64,000 bases of DNA from JACVRN01 sp036403815 (GCA_036403815.1 DASWQH010000023.1:62001-126000), one strand, 5' to 3'; positions 1 to 9,080 are shown, counted from the stretch's first letter. Program-made: numbers and translations. The notes: generated by a model from the sequence alone, not told the origin.

Positions 1-2
1 AT

Positions 3-245
3 AACGTCCCTGCATTTCTTGCCGATGGATTGCCGGAGATAAAAAGGAATCTGGTACTTCTAACACGTCCTTATCCTTCCAGTGTGACGGGGCGTCAGGG
101 CACTCGGCTCTACATAGCTCCAGCCGAAGAGCTACCCGTTCATCGTTGGGACTACACGCGACCAGATTTGATAGATGCAACCGTCGAAGCAGGCGAGCGC
201 GACGCCGAAAGATACGAAGAGGCGTTAACAGATTTCTTGATTTAA
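3..245 (+). CDS. C-terminal end of a patatin-like phospholipase (5' truncated by window edge)
   Basis: The frame is already open at base 3 and ends with TAA at 243-245, so only about 80 C-terminal residues are present. A TTG at 30 could act as a start, but the frame continues upstream without a stop, so this is more likely the tail of a larger protein. The segment LTRPYP, followed by LYIAPAEELPVHRWDYTRPD and an A-x-x-x-G-x-x-D-A-E-R helix, resembles the C-terminus of bacterial patatin-like lipid acyl hydrolases. The catalytic Ser and Asp would lie upstream and cannot be checked. A palindromic family-A element follows directly. Confidence 0.5.
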   Translation, partial: NVPAFLADGLPEIKRNLVLLTRPYPSSVTGRQGTRLYIAPAEELPVHRWDYTRPDLIDATVEAGERDAERYEEALTDFLI

Positions 246-470
246 TCTGAAGCTCGACACAAGTAGTGAGCAATCTGGTCTTAGCTCCATAGGAGCGAAA
301 TGTTTATAGCTTATCGCATCAATCAAACATCAAGCTCCGCGAGGTGCGCAATGTAATCAACCCGGAACATGAAGCTCCTACGGAGCTTAGTTCGATTTAT
401 CGTGTCTGAGCTATAAACATTTGGCTCCTACGGAGCTTTCGTTGGCTGACATCAAACTGACGTTAATTTA
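245..470. repeat. Family A nested palindromic element, copy A1
   Basis: Four boxes of the type GCTCCNNNGGAGC are present (282-295 slightly degenerate, about 333-346 degenerate, 372-386, 423-437). The outer pair is flanked by GTTTATAGC and its complement GCTATAAACAT, so a large hairpin can form around an inner one. The right edge has GACGTTAATT, related to the TTAACGTGAG end seen in other copies. It begins directly at the stop codon of the upstream gene and fills the 275 bp before the ATP-grasp gene. I see no gene in it. Confidence 0.75.
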
Positions 471-520
471 ATCTGCGCTCCGATTCTTATCACAAGGGCT
501 GGGAGATTCTCGTTTCGCTC

Positions 521-1516
521 ATGAGTTCAAAGCTAAGGTACATGAACGCCGATTTCGAGATTGAACTGTCTCATACACCCGGCACTTACCGCAGGCTTCC
601 TCCATCGGACGAGCTGAACCATAGACTTGCTCCACACCTGTTATGGTTGGCGCGCGAAGGAGACGCACTGCTCTTGAGAGAGCCATGGTCTGAGCGCCTC
701 AAAACGGAAGCGCGACGACGCGGGGTGGAGCTTGTCTCGACGCGGCATTCAAACCATCTGATTAACCATACCTTCACGCCCTGGGGCTGGACTCCGAGCG
801 CCGTGCTTGCGGGCGAGCAGGCCGGAGCAGTCGTGAATCCCATTCCCTTCCATATAGTGAAACGTGTTAATTCAAAGCTCTGGAGTCACGCTCTGGAAGT
901 GGAGCTGGGATGGGCTGTGGCAGGGGCTACAACCGCTTCTAACTTAGATGAGCTAAGCGAAGCCGTCTCTTTTGCCTGCCCTTTGGCCGGTGACAAATGG
1001 GTTATCAAAAGCCCATTCGGCTTCGCCGCGCGCGACCGCGTGCTCGGCAGAGGCGCGTCGCTGGAGGGGGCGCAGGCAAAGTGGTGCGAGCGTCGCTTAG
1101 AGAGAGGTGAACAGCTAATCTTTCAGCCGTGGCTGGAAGTCGTACGCGAATACGGTGTCGTGCTGGAAATTTTGCCCGACGGAGCACACCATATTCACGG
1201 CATCAGCGACCTGCAAACCAACGGCGCGGGCACAGGCAAAGGATACATACTGGGTCGCCGCCCGCCTGCACATCGCGTGCTTGAGCTTGAAAGAGTTGCC
1301 GCAATTGTGTCCGAGCGATTATTCAAAGAGGGTTATTTCGGGCCTGTAGGGATAGATGCTCTTGAGCACTCGCGCGGGCTTCACCCGCTACTGGAAATCA
1401 ACGCCCGCTATACAATGGGTTTTGTTGCCGTCGCCGTCGAAAGTAGTCTCAAACCGTCGTCACCGATTTTCTGGAGCCTGAATTCAGGATTAAGCAACCG
1501 GGATGAGGGAGATTAA
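521..1516 (+). CDS. ATP-grasp-like protein of unknown substrate
   Basis: The 331-residue protein has an ATP-grasp layout. There is a lysine-containing nucleotide-binding strand (DKWVIKSPFGFAARDRV, about residue 160), a strand EYGVVLEILPDG, and near the C-terminus LLEINARYTMGF, where E-x-N is the usual metal-binding pair. The family joins a carboxylate to an amine or thiol through an acyl phosphate. The substrate cannot be told from the sequence. The first 110 residues resemble a pre-ATP-grasp domain. No biosynthetic partner is adjacent: the upstream gene is a patatin tail and the downstream one is convergent. The ATG at 521 is the only good start, with GGGAG about 15 bases upstream. Confidence 0.6.
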   Translation: MSSKLRYMNADFEIELSHTPGTYRRLPPSDELNHRLAPHLLWLAREGDALLLREPWSERLKTEARRRGVELVSTRHSNHLINHTFTPWGWTPSAVLAGEQAGAVVNPIPFHIVKRVNSKLWSHALEVELGWAVAGATTASNLDELSEAVSFACPLAGDKWVIKSPFGFAARDRVLGRGASLEGAQAKWCERRLERGEQLIFQPWLEVVREYGVVLEILPDGAHHIHGISDLQTNGAGTGKGYILGRRPPAHRVLELERVAAIVSERLFKEGYFGPVGIDALEHSRGLHPLLEINARYTMGFVAVAVESSLKPSSPIFWSLNSGLSNRDEGD

Positions 1517-1518
1517 AG

Positions 1519-1733
1519 CTACGTGAGTTCGATATAAGATAATGACGTGCTCGGCTAGCCCCTGAAAGGGGCGAAAGAAATTCCACGTTGAGAATCTTTC
1601 GCCCCTTTCAGGGGCTTCTAATTTTAATTACTGCATTATCCCCAAGGCTCGCGCCGTGGGTTACATTCTATCGCCCCTATGGGGCTTAAGATGCAACTAC
1701 GGTCGGCTGCTTATATTGCATCTCACGTTAAAG
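1519..1733. repeat. Family C nested palindromic element, copy C1
   Basis: The core box CCCCTGAAAGGGG (1559-1571) is paired with a complementary copy at about 1602-1615. A further GCGCCGTGGG half-box and a GCCCCTATGGGGC box (1673-1685) lie to the right. Ends: CTACGTGAGTTCGATATAAG on the left (1519-1538) and, read from the right, TTTAACGTGAGATGCAATAT. The right end overlaps the stop codon of the acyl-activating fusion gene. Between two convergent genes it could also act as a bidirectional terminator. Confidence 0.75.
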
Positions 1734-4253
1734 CTCTTTGACGCGTCTTTCCATCCGGTGTGCGATTTGTGCCGGGTTATCTGTTTGAGAGAAGCGTATG
1801 GCTTCGCCGAAGGTGATTGAAACCTGTCCGGGCCATGCGAAGTGTTTGTTTAGACGCTTGAGTTCGTAGAGGCCGTCAATTCTGATGGGCACGACCGGCG
1901 CGCGTAGATTGGCCGCCAGCAGGCCGCTGCCCGTCATGAATGGACTCATGCGCCCGTCTTCGCTTCGCCTGCCTTCGGGGAAGACGAGCACGCTCTGGCC
2001 GCTGTCCATCATCTCGCCCGCGTAAGCGAAGCTGCGACGAAAGCCGCTCTTTTTCGGCAGCGGAAAGACGTTGAAGAACGTCAAGACCAGCGCATACTGT
2101 GCAAACAGGCGCAGGCGTGTGAACCAGTTCGGGCGAACTTTGGGGTGAACCCAATCGCGCAGGACTTCTCCCTCCATGGCAATCGCCAGATGTCGCCTGA
2201 ATCTTCCGGGCAGCGCCGACAAAACAAGCGCATGGTCAATCATAGAGATGTGATTGCATACGAAAAGCACGGGCGCGCGTAACTCTTTCAAGTTCTCTCT
2301 GCCGCGCACTCTCACGCGGCACATGATGAATGTCAGAGGCAGCACGAAGAGGTACAGCGTTAGACGACGAATCCACGTCACGGGCGCACGCCGCGCCCAT
2401 TCAGGATAGGGATACCGCGCAGGGGTTTCACCGGACGCGCCCTCTTTAACCATCCGCTCGACTTCGCCCACGGTCGTCGCATTGGTAAAAGCCGCTTCGT
2501 CCAGCTCAACCTGATAGCGCTCTTCAAGCGCGCTCAACAACTCCACACGGTCGAGCGAGTCAAGGTTCAGGTCGGTTGCAAGACCGCTCGTGGAAATGAC
2601 CTGCGCCTGATTGTTGCCGCTGATGCGATTGATTATCAACGCGAGTACACCTACCTGTTCCGGCTTTGATTGGTTAGCCGCAAAGCTTGCCCACACACTC
2701 TGTGCAACTTCGCGCTTGATTACCTTTTGTGTAGCGGTGCGCGGGAAATCCGTCTCCGGCCAGATGAAGAAGCGCCGAATCTGTTGATGCTTTGCAAGCA
2801 TCAGGTTAGCGCGCTCTATGACCTCTGCGGCCTTCGTCTCTACGTCTCTCATGATGAGCACTGCGAGCGGCTCAGTCCCATGTTCGGTCTCAAACGAGAT
2901 GACCACGCTCTCGCGCACTTCGGCCTGAGCGTTAAGCGCCGCCTCCAAATCTTCAGGATAAATATTCAGCCCGGCGGCGGTGACAATCACATCCTTCTTG
3001 CGTCCCTTAAAATATAGATTGCCTTCTTCGTCCATAAGCCCAACATCGCCCGTGCGCAGCCAGCCATCTTCGTTCATCAGGTAATCCTGCTGCCCTGCCC
3101 AGTAGCCGGGCGAAACGTTTGCGCCGCGCACCATAATCTCGCCCGCCTCATCAAGCTTTACTTCATGACCGGGAAGCGTGCGGCCAATCGAGCCGCGACT
3201 CTTTTTGAACGGATGATTGACGCTGATAAGCGAAGCCGTCTCCGTCATGCCGTAGCCCTGTATGACCGCGAAGCCCAGACGCTGCCAGAAGTTTTCCGTC
3301 TCTTCGTAGAGAGTCGCGCCGCCCGCTATGAATGCCCAGAACCTCCAGCCGAATTTCCTGTGAAGAGAACGGAATGCCCACAGGCGACGTGGGACGCTCC
3401 AACTGCCTGCGCGCTCTATAGCCTGATGAAACGCCCGGCTCGTGCCTTCTCTTTCCCATTCGACACGTATGCGGTCGCGCAAGATTTCAAGCACGCGCGG
3501 GATTGTGACGGCGACGTTGATACGCTCTCGCCTGCAAGTCTCCATCATCTCGGAAGGGTTCAGAGAGTTTTGAAAGAAGACGTGACCGCCTAAAAGCTGC
3601 GGCACGAAGATGGTCATCAATTGTCCGAAGACGTGGCTGAGAGGAAGAGAGTTGAGAAAACGTAGTGGATGCACCAGCCGCTCCCACTTGAGATACTTCT
3701 GAATCTCGCTTTCAAGCGGCGCGATACTCGCCAGCAGATTTCCGTGCGTCAGCAGAACTCCCTTCGGCGCGGTCGTCGTCCCCGAAGTGTAAATGATTTC
3801 AAGCAGGTCATCTTCGCCTATCTCTTCATTTTGATAAGCGGCTGAATCATGGTGCGCGATGCTTTCTTCCAGCTTCGCTAGATTCAAAGAAGGCAGCTCG
3901 AAGTTTTCGAGTTGTTCCTGCCCGTCGTGAAGAAGCAATACGGGCTGTGTCTGCTGGCAGACTCGTGCAAGAAAAGCGGGCGTGCTCGATGCGTCAAGCG
4001 GTACGAGAGCCGCGCCGCGCGCCGCGCACCCGAAAAAGGCCGCGACCCATTCGGGGCTGTTCTCCGCACAGAGCAGCACGCGCATCCCTTTGCCTACGCC
4101 GCGCGCCTCCAACTCGCGCGCGAGCCTGTAGGCCGCTTCAGCTACACGCGCATACGACCAGCGCTCGACGCGAAGCCCTCGATGGTGCGCGAAGGCAGTC
4201 TCATGGCCTCGCCGCCTGTAATCATCCAGAAAGCTTAAAATATTCCTGCGCAT
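1728..4253 (-). CDS. Fused acyl-CoA/ACP synthetase - acyl carrier domain - PlsC acyltransferase
   Basis: About 840 residues carry three domains. Residues 1-510 are an AMP-forming acyl-activating enzyme, with P-loop IYTSGTTTAPKGV, GYGMTE, and W-L-R-T-G-D. Residues about 525-605 are an acyl carrier domain, with the phosphopantetheine site in LNLDSLDRVE (Ser about 567). Residues about 640-835 are a PlsC 1-acylglycerophosphate acyltransferase with NHISMID and FPEGRRS. The likely job is to activate a fatty acid, hold it on the built-in carrier and pass it to a lysophospholipid at the inner membrane. E. coli Aas has the reverse order and no carrier domain. An in-frame TTG lies three codons upstream (4262); I prefer the ATG at 4253. 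The stop TAA lies inside the end motif of element C1. Confidence 0.85.
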   Translation of the reverse strand: MRRNILSFLDDYRRRGHETAFAHHRGLRVERWSYARVAEAAYRLARELEARGVGKGMRVLLCAENSPEWVAAFFGCAARGAALVPLDASSTPAFLARVCQQTQPVLLLHDGQEQLENFELPSLNLAKLEESIAHHDSAAYQNEEIGEDDLLEIIYTSGTTTAPKGVLLTHGNLLASIAPLESEIQKYLKWERLVHPLRFLNSLPLSHVFGQLMTIFVPQLLGGHVFFQNSLNPSEMMETCRRERINVAVTIPRVLEILRDRIRVEWEREGTSRAFHQAIERAGSWSVPRRLWAFRSLHRKFGWRFWAFIAGGATLYEETENFWQRLGFAVIQGYGMTETASLISVNHPFKKSRGSIGRTLPGHEVKLDEAGEIMVRGANVSPGYWAGQQDYLMNEDGWLRTGDVGLMDEEGNLYFKGRKKDVIVTAAGLNIYPEDLEAALNAQAEVRESVVISFETEHGTEPLAVLIMRDVETKAAEVIERANLMLAKHQQIRRFFIWPETDFPRTATQKVIKREVAQSVWASFAANQSKPEQVGVLALIINRISGNNQAQVISTSGLATDLNLDSLDRVELLSALEERYQVELDEAAFTNATTVGEVERMVKEGASGETPARYPYPEWARRAPVTWIRRLTLYLFVLPLTFIMCRVRVRGRENLKELRAPVLFVCNHISMIDHALVLSALPGRFRRHLAIAMEGEVLRDWVHPKVRPNWFTRLRLFAQYALVLTFFNVFPLPKKSGFRRSFAYAGEMMDSGQSVLVFPEGRRSEDGRMSPFMTGSGLLAANLRAPVVPIRIDGLYELKRLNKHFAWPGQVSITFGEAIRFSQTDNPAQIAHRMERRVKEL

Positions 4254-4370
4254 CAAATTCAAACCCGTGTAAATTCCTGCCGCAAAAATTTTATCCTAAT
4301 AAGCTCTTAAAGGCTTAACCTTCCGGCTTGTGACACTTTCATTTCGTAAACAAGGCGTTCTGTTAGTTTT

Positions 4371-4568
4371 CGAGTCCCGCAAGGGATGATTGGCAATAGC
4401 CCAGCACTTTAGTGCTGGGAACAGAATGCCAAAAGGATTTATTGAGTCCCGTAGGGACGACTGAAATCAAGCTGAAAGTTTCAGTCGTCCCTACGGGACT
4501 CAATAAATAATTTCCGTATCTTTAACCCTAAAGTGCCAGGCTATTTTCAGTCGCTCCTGACGGAGCTT
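4371..4568. repeat. Family B nested palindromic element, copy B1
   Basis: The centre is an excellent hairpin: AGTCCCGTAGGGACGACTGAA (about 4445) pairs with its complement ending near 4501. It is flanked on the left by CCCAGCACTTTAGTGCTGGG (4400-4419) and on the right by decayed half-boxes ending in GCTCCTGACGGAGC (4553-4566). It fills much of the 4263-4604 gap between divergent genes. I saw no convincing promoter in the rest of that gap. Confidence 0.75.
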
Positions 4569-4604
4569 TTTCCTGCGTGCATAGTTAGATATATTCACAA
4601 CACG

Positions 4605-5765
4605 ATGGCAGCAGAGATTAAACGAGTAATCATCATAGGCGGCGGCATAGGCGGTTTGTGCGCCGCTATCAGCCTGCGCAGGATTGGTCTGGACGTAGCG
4701 GTTTACGAGCAGGCGGAAGAGTTGCGCGCAATCGGAGCCGGACTCACCATCTGGGCGAATGCGATTAAGGCTCTGCGCAAGCTGGGCGTGGCCGGTGAGG
4801 TTATCAAAGCAGGCTCGAAGATAGAGCGCGGGGAGCTTCGTACCTCTACAGGGCGCGTGCTGTCGCGCACTCATACGGGCGAGCTTGAGCAACGCTTCGG
4901 AGAACCGACCGTAGCCATTCATCGCGCAGACCTGCATGAGATTCTGTTGGGCGCTCTCCCACCCGGCACAGTTCGCCTCAATGCAAAGTGCATCCGTTTT
5001 GAAGAGGATGAAGCGGGCGTGTCCGTACACTTCTCTGATGGTCAAATGGATCGCGGGCAGTTGCTTGTAGGAGCGGACGGCATTCATTCGGTCGTGCGAG
5101 AGCAGTTGTTTCCCGAAGTGAAGCTGCGTTATTCAGGCTACACGACGTGGCGCGGGGTGGTAGAGACGCTGGATGAAGCGGCGCTCGGCACGACTTCTGA
5201 AACGTGGGGATGCGGCGCTCGCTTCGGCATCGTGCGGATTGATAGAGAGCGCATCTACTGGTTTTCAACTGCCAACGTGCCGCCGGGACAAAGGCTCTCG
5301 CCCGCCGAGAGCAAGAGCTATCTGCTTGAGCACTTCAAAGACTGGCATCATCCCGTAAAGCTTCTCATCGAATCAACGCCCGCAGAACATATCCTGCACA
5401 ACGACATCTACGACATCGCGCCTATGAAGAAATGGTGTCGTGGCCGCATAGCGCTCTTAGGAGACTCTGCGCATCCGACTACACCCAACATGGGACAGGG
5501 AGCGTGCATGGCGATTGAATCGAGCCTTGCGCTCGCGCGTTGTCTACGGCAAACGGATGACCTCGCCGCAAGCCTTCGCCGCTACGAAAGGGAGCGCATG
5601 CCCCGCACCGCATGGATAACCAACCAGTCATGGAGAATAGGACGCATAGGCCAATTCCAGAGCCGCCTGCTCTGCACCCTACGCGACCTCTTCGTCCAAC
5701 TTGCTCCCGATTCCCTCACCATCAAACAGATAGTGAGAGCCGTCGAACACGAAGAACAATTATGA
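4605..5765 (+). CDS. FAD-dependent monooxygenase (UbiH/salicylate hydroxylase-like)
   Basis: From the ATG at 4605 the protein begins MAAEIKRVIIIGGGIGGLCAA, a dinucleotide-binding Rossmann motif followed by an E-Q that binds the FAD ribose. The second FAD motif GDSAHPTTPNMGQGACMAIE lies near residue 285. This is the PF01494 flavoprotein hydroxylase fold, which uses NAD(P)H and O2 to hydroxylate or epoxidise an aromatic or isoprenoid substrate. The substrate is not deducible. The frame is open 24 codons further up, but that part lies partly in repeat B1 and lacks homology-like features, so the later start is preferred. The TGA is followed after one base by repeat D1. Confidence 0.85.
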   Translation: MAAEIKRVIIIGGGIGGLCAAISLRRIGLDVAVYEQAEELRAIGAGLTIWANAIKALRKLGVAGEVIKAGSKIERGELRTSTGRVLSRTHTGELEQRFGEPTVAIHRADLHEILLGALPPGTVRLNAKCIRFEEDEAGVSVHFSDGQMDRGQLLVGADGIHSVVREQLFPEVKLRYSGYTTWRGVVETLDEAALGTTSETWGCGARFGIVRIDRERIYWFSTANVPPGQRLSPAESKSYLLEHFKDWHHPVKLLIESTPAEHILHNDIYDIAPMKKWCRGRIALLGDSAHPTTPNMGQGACMAIESSLALARCLRQTDDLAASLRRYERERMPRTAWITNQSWRIGRIGQFQSRLLCTLRDLFVQLAPDSLTIKQIVRAVEHEEQL

Positions 5766-5766
5766 A

Positions 5767-5856
5767 TGGGTGACGGGTGTCAGGTGCCGGGTGCCGGTAA
5801 AAGCAAATTAACTGGATTCTCTTTTTCCCGGCACCCGGCACCTGACACCCGTCCCC
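5767..5856. repeat. Hairpin repeat family D, copy D1
   Basis: The left arm, 5768-5797, is GGGTGACGGGTGTCAGGTGC continuing with CGGGTGCCGG, and the right arm is its complement (5828-5856). The arms consist of reiterated GGTG(T/C)C-like words. On the minus strand the loop contains AGAGAATCCAGTTAA. It lies between two convergent genes, starts one base after the monooxygenase stop and contains the stop and last codons of the pseudouridine synthase gene. Confidence 0.85.
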
Positions 5857-6791
5857 TGCTGTTCGATTTCTTCGGGCAGGGCGGAGGAGAATTCCAGCCA
5901 GTCGCCGCCTGACGGATGATGAAAGCAGAGGCGTGCGGCGTGCAGGCAGAGTCGCGCAATTGAGTCTGCGGAGTACCAGTCATCGCCTAAGATGGCGTGG
6001 CCTATGTGCGCGCAGTGAATACGCAGTTGGTTGGTGCGTCCCGTCACAGGCTCAAGCTCTACCAGGCTCATACTCTCTCTTCTTTCAATTACACGCAGGC
6101 GCGTTTCGGCTTGCTTGCCGCTTGCATAGACGTTCCATTTTGGATGCGCTTCGGGGTCGCGGCCAACGGGAGCATTGATGGTCAACTCGTCTTCTTCAAT
6201 GCATCCGTGAACAAGCGCGAGGTATCTTTTTTCCACCAGCCTGCGATGAAAGTGGCGCGTGAGGATGGAGAGCGCGCGTTCGGTTTTGGCGACGACCATC
6301 AGCCCCGAAGTGGCGCGGTCTAAGCGATGCACGATGCCGGGACGAACCAGGGGACGCGGTCTGTAGGTTGCCGGTTCTGCGTTGCCTGCTTCAGCCGAAG
6401 AGGTGTCGCGCTCTTTTATAGCGGCGGGGTTTAGATGGTAGGAAAGCGCGTTGGCGAGCGTGCCGCTCTTTTCAGTGCGCGTCGGATGAACGAGCATCCC
6501 CGCAGGCTTGTCTATGACCATGATGTGTGCGTCTTCGTAGACCACATCCAGCGGAATCGCTTCGGGCGTCATCGCGGTTGGCTCGCCTTCGTCAATCCTG
6601 ATTTCCACCAGATCGCCGCTCTGCAAATGATAACCCGGCGCGGCTATCTCTCTATTCACCATGCATACACCTTGAAGCAGAAGGCTGTTGATGCGCATGC
6701 GGCTCAGCCATCCGAGCTGCGACGCCAGAAAGCGATCAAGGCGCAGGTCTGCTTCCGCTGAGCCGATTTGAAATTGTAAGAGTTGCTGCAT
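5808..6791 (-). CDS. RluA-family 23S rRNA pseudouridine synthase (RluD-like)
   Basis: Residues 1-75 form an S4 RNA-binding domain (LDRFLASQLGWLSRMRIN). The catalytic domain contains HRLDRATSGLMVVAK, whose Asp is the nucleophile of RluA-type enzymes, followed by YLALVHG and GRTNQLRIH. It isomerises uridine in rRNA, most likely 23S. The ATG at 6791 faces the divergent PLD gene across a 141 bp gap. Oddity: the last 14 or so codons (about 5808-5856) are read from hairpin repeat D1, giving a basic tail GTGVRCRVPGKRESS that is not expected in the family. The original stop was probably lost when the repeat arrived. Confidence 0.9.
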   Translation of the reverse strand: MQQLLQFQIGSAEADLRLDRFLASQLGWLSRMRINSLLLQGVCMVNREIAAPGYHLQSGDLVEIRIDEGEPTAMTPEAIPLDVVYEDAHIMVIDKPAGMLVHPTRTEKSGTLANALSYHLNPAAIKERDTSSAEAGNAEPATYRPRPLVRPGIVHRLDRATSGLMVVAKTERALSILTRHFHRRLVEKRYLALVHGCIEEDELTINAPVGRDPEAHPKWNVYASGKQAETRLRVIERRESMSLVELEPVTGRTNQLRIHCAHIGHAILGDDWYSADSIARLCLHAARLCFHHPSGGDWLEFSSALPEEIEQQGTGVRCRVPGKRESS

Positions 6792-6932
6792 CGTCGGCTA
6801 TGGCGCTCTCGGATAAATTTCTACCTTCTGGCTTCAATAATGACAGTTTATACTTGTGAAGTCCCTGTAAACCATCCGCCCGCTCTTTGTGTGCTATCTT
6901 AAATATTCCCCTCGCACGGATTCATCATAATC

Positions 6933-8528
6933 ATGAAGGAGTCGTTTAAACCCGCCGTATATTTTATGAAGGAAATCCATCAAAAAACGGAAAGAGATGC
7001 CATCTCATCCGTCAGGGTGCTGGCGGATCAGGCATTCTCAAGAGCCGCAGGCGCGCCGCTCCTGACGGGCAATAGTGTTCGCTTGCTCAGGGACGCGCAG
7101 GAGAATTATCCGGCGTGGCTCGATGCCATCAAGCATGCCGAAAAGAGAATCCACTTTGAATGCTACATCATTCACGAGGATGAAGTCGGGCGCGAGTTCG
7201 CCGAAGCGCTCGCACAGAAGGCGCGCGAAGGACTACGCGTGCGCCTGATCTACGACTGGCTCGGCGCGCTCGGCGCTGCTACTAGCAAACTCTGGCGGCA
7301 GATGTCGGACGCAGGGGTAGAGGTGCGTTGCTTTAATCCGCCGCGCTTCGACAGTCCCTTTGGATGGCTCAGCCGCGACCATCGCAAGATGATTGCGGTT
7401 GACGGCGGTGTTGGTTTCGTCACAGGTCTGTGCGTAGGCAAGCGCTGGGTCGGCTACCCTGAGCGCAACATAGAGCCTTGGCGCGATACTGGCGTAGAGG
7501 TGCGCGGGCAAGCCGTTGCCGACATAGAAATGGCGTTTGCACAATCTTGGGCGGCGTGCGGCGCTGCCTTGCCGGAAAGCGAGCTTGTGGCGCGCGACTC
7601 TATCCCCGATGCGGGCAATACGCTCATGCGCGTCATAGGAGGGATGCCCAACACTGCCGGGCTGTATCGTCTAGATTATCTGGTGGCTGCGCTTGCGCGC
7701 CGCACGCTCTGGCTGACGGACGCATACTTTGTAGGCACGACCACCTACATTCAATCTCTGGCATCTGCCGCGCGCGACGGCTGCGACGTGCGCCTGCTCG
7801 TTCCCGGCTCAACCGATGTTCCGTTCTTTCGCGCTCTTTCGCGCACGGGTTATCGCCCGCTACTGGAATCGGGCGTGCGCGTCTTTGAATGGAACGGCTC
7901 GATGCTTCATGCCAAGACGGCTGTGGCCGACAGCCACTGGGCAAGAGTCGGGTCAACAAATCTTAACCTGGCGAGCTGGATAGGAAACTGGGAACTGGAT
8001 GTAGCCGTCGAAGATAAAGAATTCGCAGAACAGATGGAGGCGATGTTCCTTGAAGACCTGAAGCATTCGACCGAAATCGTGCTGAGCGAGAGAAAGCGCG
8101 TGTACGCGACCGATTACCCGGAGCCGCCGCGCCGCCATCGCTACAAAAAGTACAGGCGCGGGAGCGCAGGCCGTGCCGCCATCGGAGCGCTCGGCATAGG
8201 CAGCGCCGTCAGCGCCGCCATCACCAACCATCGCATCCTTGGCCCGGCTGAAGCCAAAGTCATGGTCGTTGCCAGCGTGTTGCTGCTGATGCTGACTGTC
8301 ATCGCAGTCCTGTGGCCGCGCGTCTTGACGATTCCTCTGGCCGTGTTAGCCCTATGGATTGCCGCAGCGCTTTTGATACGCTCCTACAGGCTGCACCGGG
8401 AAGGGCCGCGCGCCGAACAGGAGTCGCCGCAGGCGCGCTCAATGCTCGCTCAAACAGGAAGCGATAAAAGCAGTTCAGGCGAGAAAAAATCGCAGCAGAC
8501 CGGAGATAAAGAGAAGACCATAGCTTAG
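6933..8528 (+). CDS. Phospholipase D-like protein, probable cardiolipin synthase
   Basis: Two HKD motifs are complete: H150-x-K152-x4-D157 in HRKMIAVDGG and H326-x-K328-x4-D333 in LHAKTAVADS, each followed by the usual G-S/T-N or G-x-x-V-G segment. The enzyme class condenses two phosphatidylglycerols into cardiolipin or transfers phosphatidyl groups. Unlike E. coli ClsA the membrane segments are C-terminal (about residues 440-490, two hydrophobic helices), followed by a polar tail rich in Gln, Ser and Lys. An alternative ATG at 6966 exists. It is divergent from the pseudouridine synthase. Confidence 0.85.
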   Translation: MKESFKPAVYFMKEIHQKTERDAISSVRVLADQAFSRAAGAPLLTGNSVRLLRDAQENYPAWLDAIKHAEKRIHFECYIIHEDEVGREFAEALAQKAREGLRVRLIYDWLGALGAATSKLWRQMSDAGVEVRCFNPPRFDSPFGWLSRDHRKMIAVDGGVGFVTGLCVGKRWVGYPERNIEPWRDTGVEVRGQAVADIEMAFAQSWAACGAALPESELVARDSIPDAGNTLMRVIGGMPNTAGLYRLDYLVAALARRTLWLTDAYFVGTTTYIQSLASAARDGCDVRLLVPGSTDVPFFRALSRTGYRPLLESGVRVFEWNGSMLHAKTAVADSHWARVGSTNLNLASWIGNWELDVAVEDKEFAEQMEAMFLEDLKHSTEIVLSERKRVYATDYPEPPRRHRYKKYRRGSAGRAAIGALGIGSAVSAAITNHRILGPAEAKVMVVASVLLLMLTVIAVLWPRVLTIPLAVLALWIAAALLIRSYRLHREGPRAEQESPQARSMLAQTGSDKSSSGEKKSQQTGDKEKTIA

Positions 8529-8539
8529 AGTGATGATAG

Positions 8540-8778
8540 TTAACGTGAGGAGCGAGATAAGCAAACTAACTTCTTAGCCCCTGAAAGGGGCGATAGATTG
8601 TAGCCCACGGCGTAAGCCGTGGGGATAACATGCCCACAAATATGAGTAGCCCCTGAAAGGGGCGAAAGAAACCCAGTCTTGATAATCTTTCGCCCCTACC
8701 GGGGCTTTTAACTTTGAAGGTGACTTGATTCCCACGGCTCACGCCGTGGGCTACAATCTATCGCCCCTTTCAGGGGCT
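8540..8778. repeat. Family C nested palindromic element, copy C2
   Basis: This is the best-preserved copy. The left end is TTAACGTGAGGAGCGAGATA (8540). The outer stem pairs AGCCCCTGAAAGGGGCGATAG (8577) and TAGCCCACGGCGTAAGCCGT (8601) with the complementary CCCACGGCTCACGCCGTGGG (8731) and CGCCCCTTTCAGGGGCTT (8762). Inside is a second hairpin of the GCCCCTGAAAGGGGCGAAAGA type (8649-8706). With the following 300 bp it forms the 8529-9080 gap. I see no gene there, only this element and the leader of the M28 gene. Confidence 0.85.
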
Positions 8779-9067
8779 TCGGAACACAACATTGCTCCCT
8801 CATCCTTCGGCCCTGCTTTTCAACTGGCAGCAAAAAACGTGCGGCTGCCTGCATTTTCTACACGCTTCCCTGAAATTTCTCCCGCTCTACTGCTCGCACG
8901 TATTAGATTGCGACTTGCACCTGGGAAACTGCGGAGAAGCATAACGCTCCATACTCAATTTCAGAGCCTTGATGGCTCCCACGCTTAATCCGCACATTCT
9001 CTCTTTTAAGTTATCTTTATCTTGAAGGGTTGAAGGGAGCGCGAGCGTGCAGGAAACGCTTTCGTAC

Positions 9068-9072
9068 GGAGG
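9068..9072 (+). promoter_or_regulatory. Strong ribosome binding site fixing the M28 peptidase start
   Basis: GGAGG at 9068-9072 lies 8 bases before the ATG at 9081. This supports that start over an in-frame upstream ATG at 9030, and it puts a signal peptide at the N-terminus. Confidence 0.75.
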
Positions 9073-9080
9073 TTTGTATT

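Noticed and set aside
4371..4568. Repeated palindromes considered as a CRISPR array
   Set aside because: The units are mirrored, not direct repeats with regular spacers, and no cas gene is present in the window.
4500..5087. 195-codon minus-strand frame over the monooxygenase start
   Set aside because: It covers the FAD-binding region of the real gene in antisense and starts or ends in repeat B1.
8725..8988. 87-codon plus-strand frame before the M28 gene
   Set aside because: Its beginning lies in repeat C2, it has no ribosome binding site, and it does not resemble any protein.
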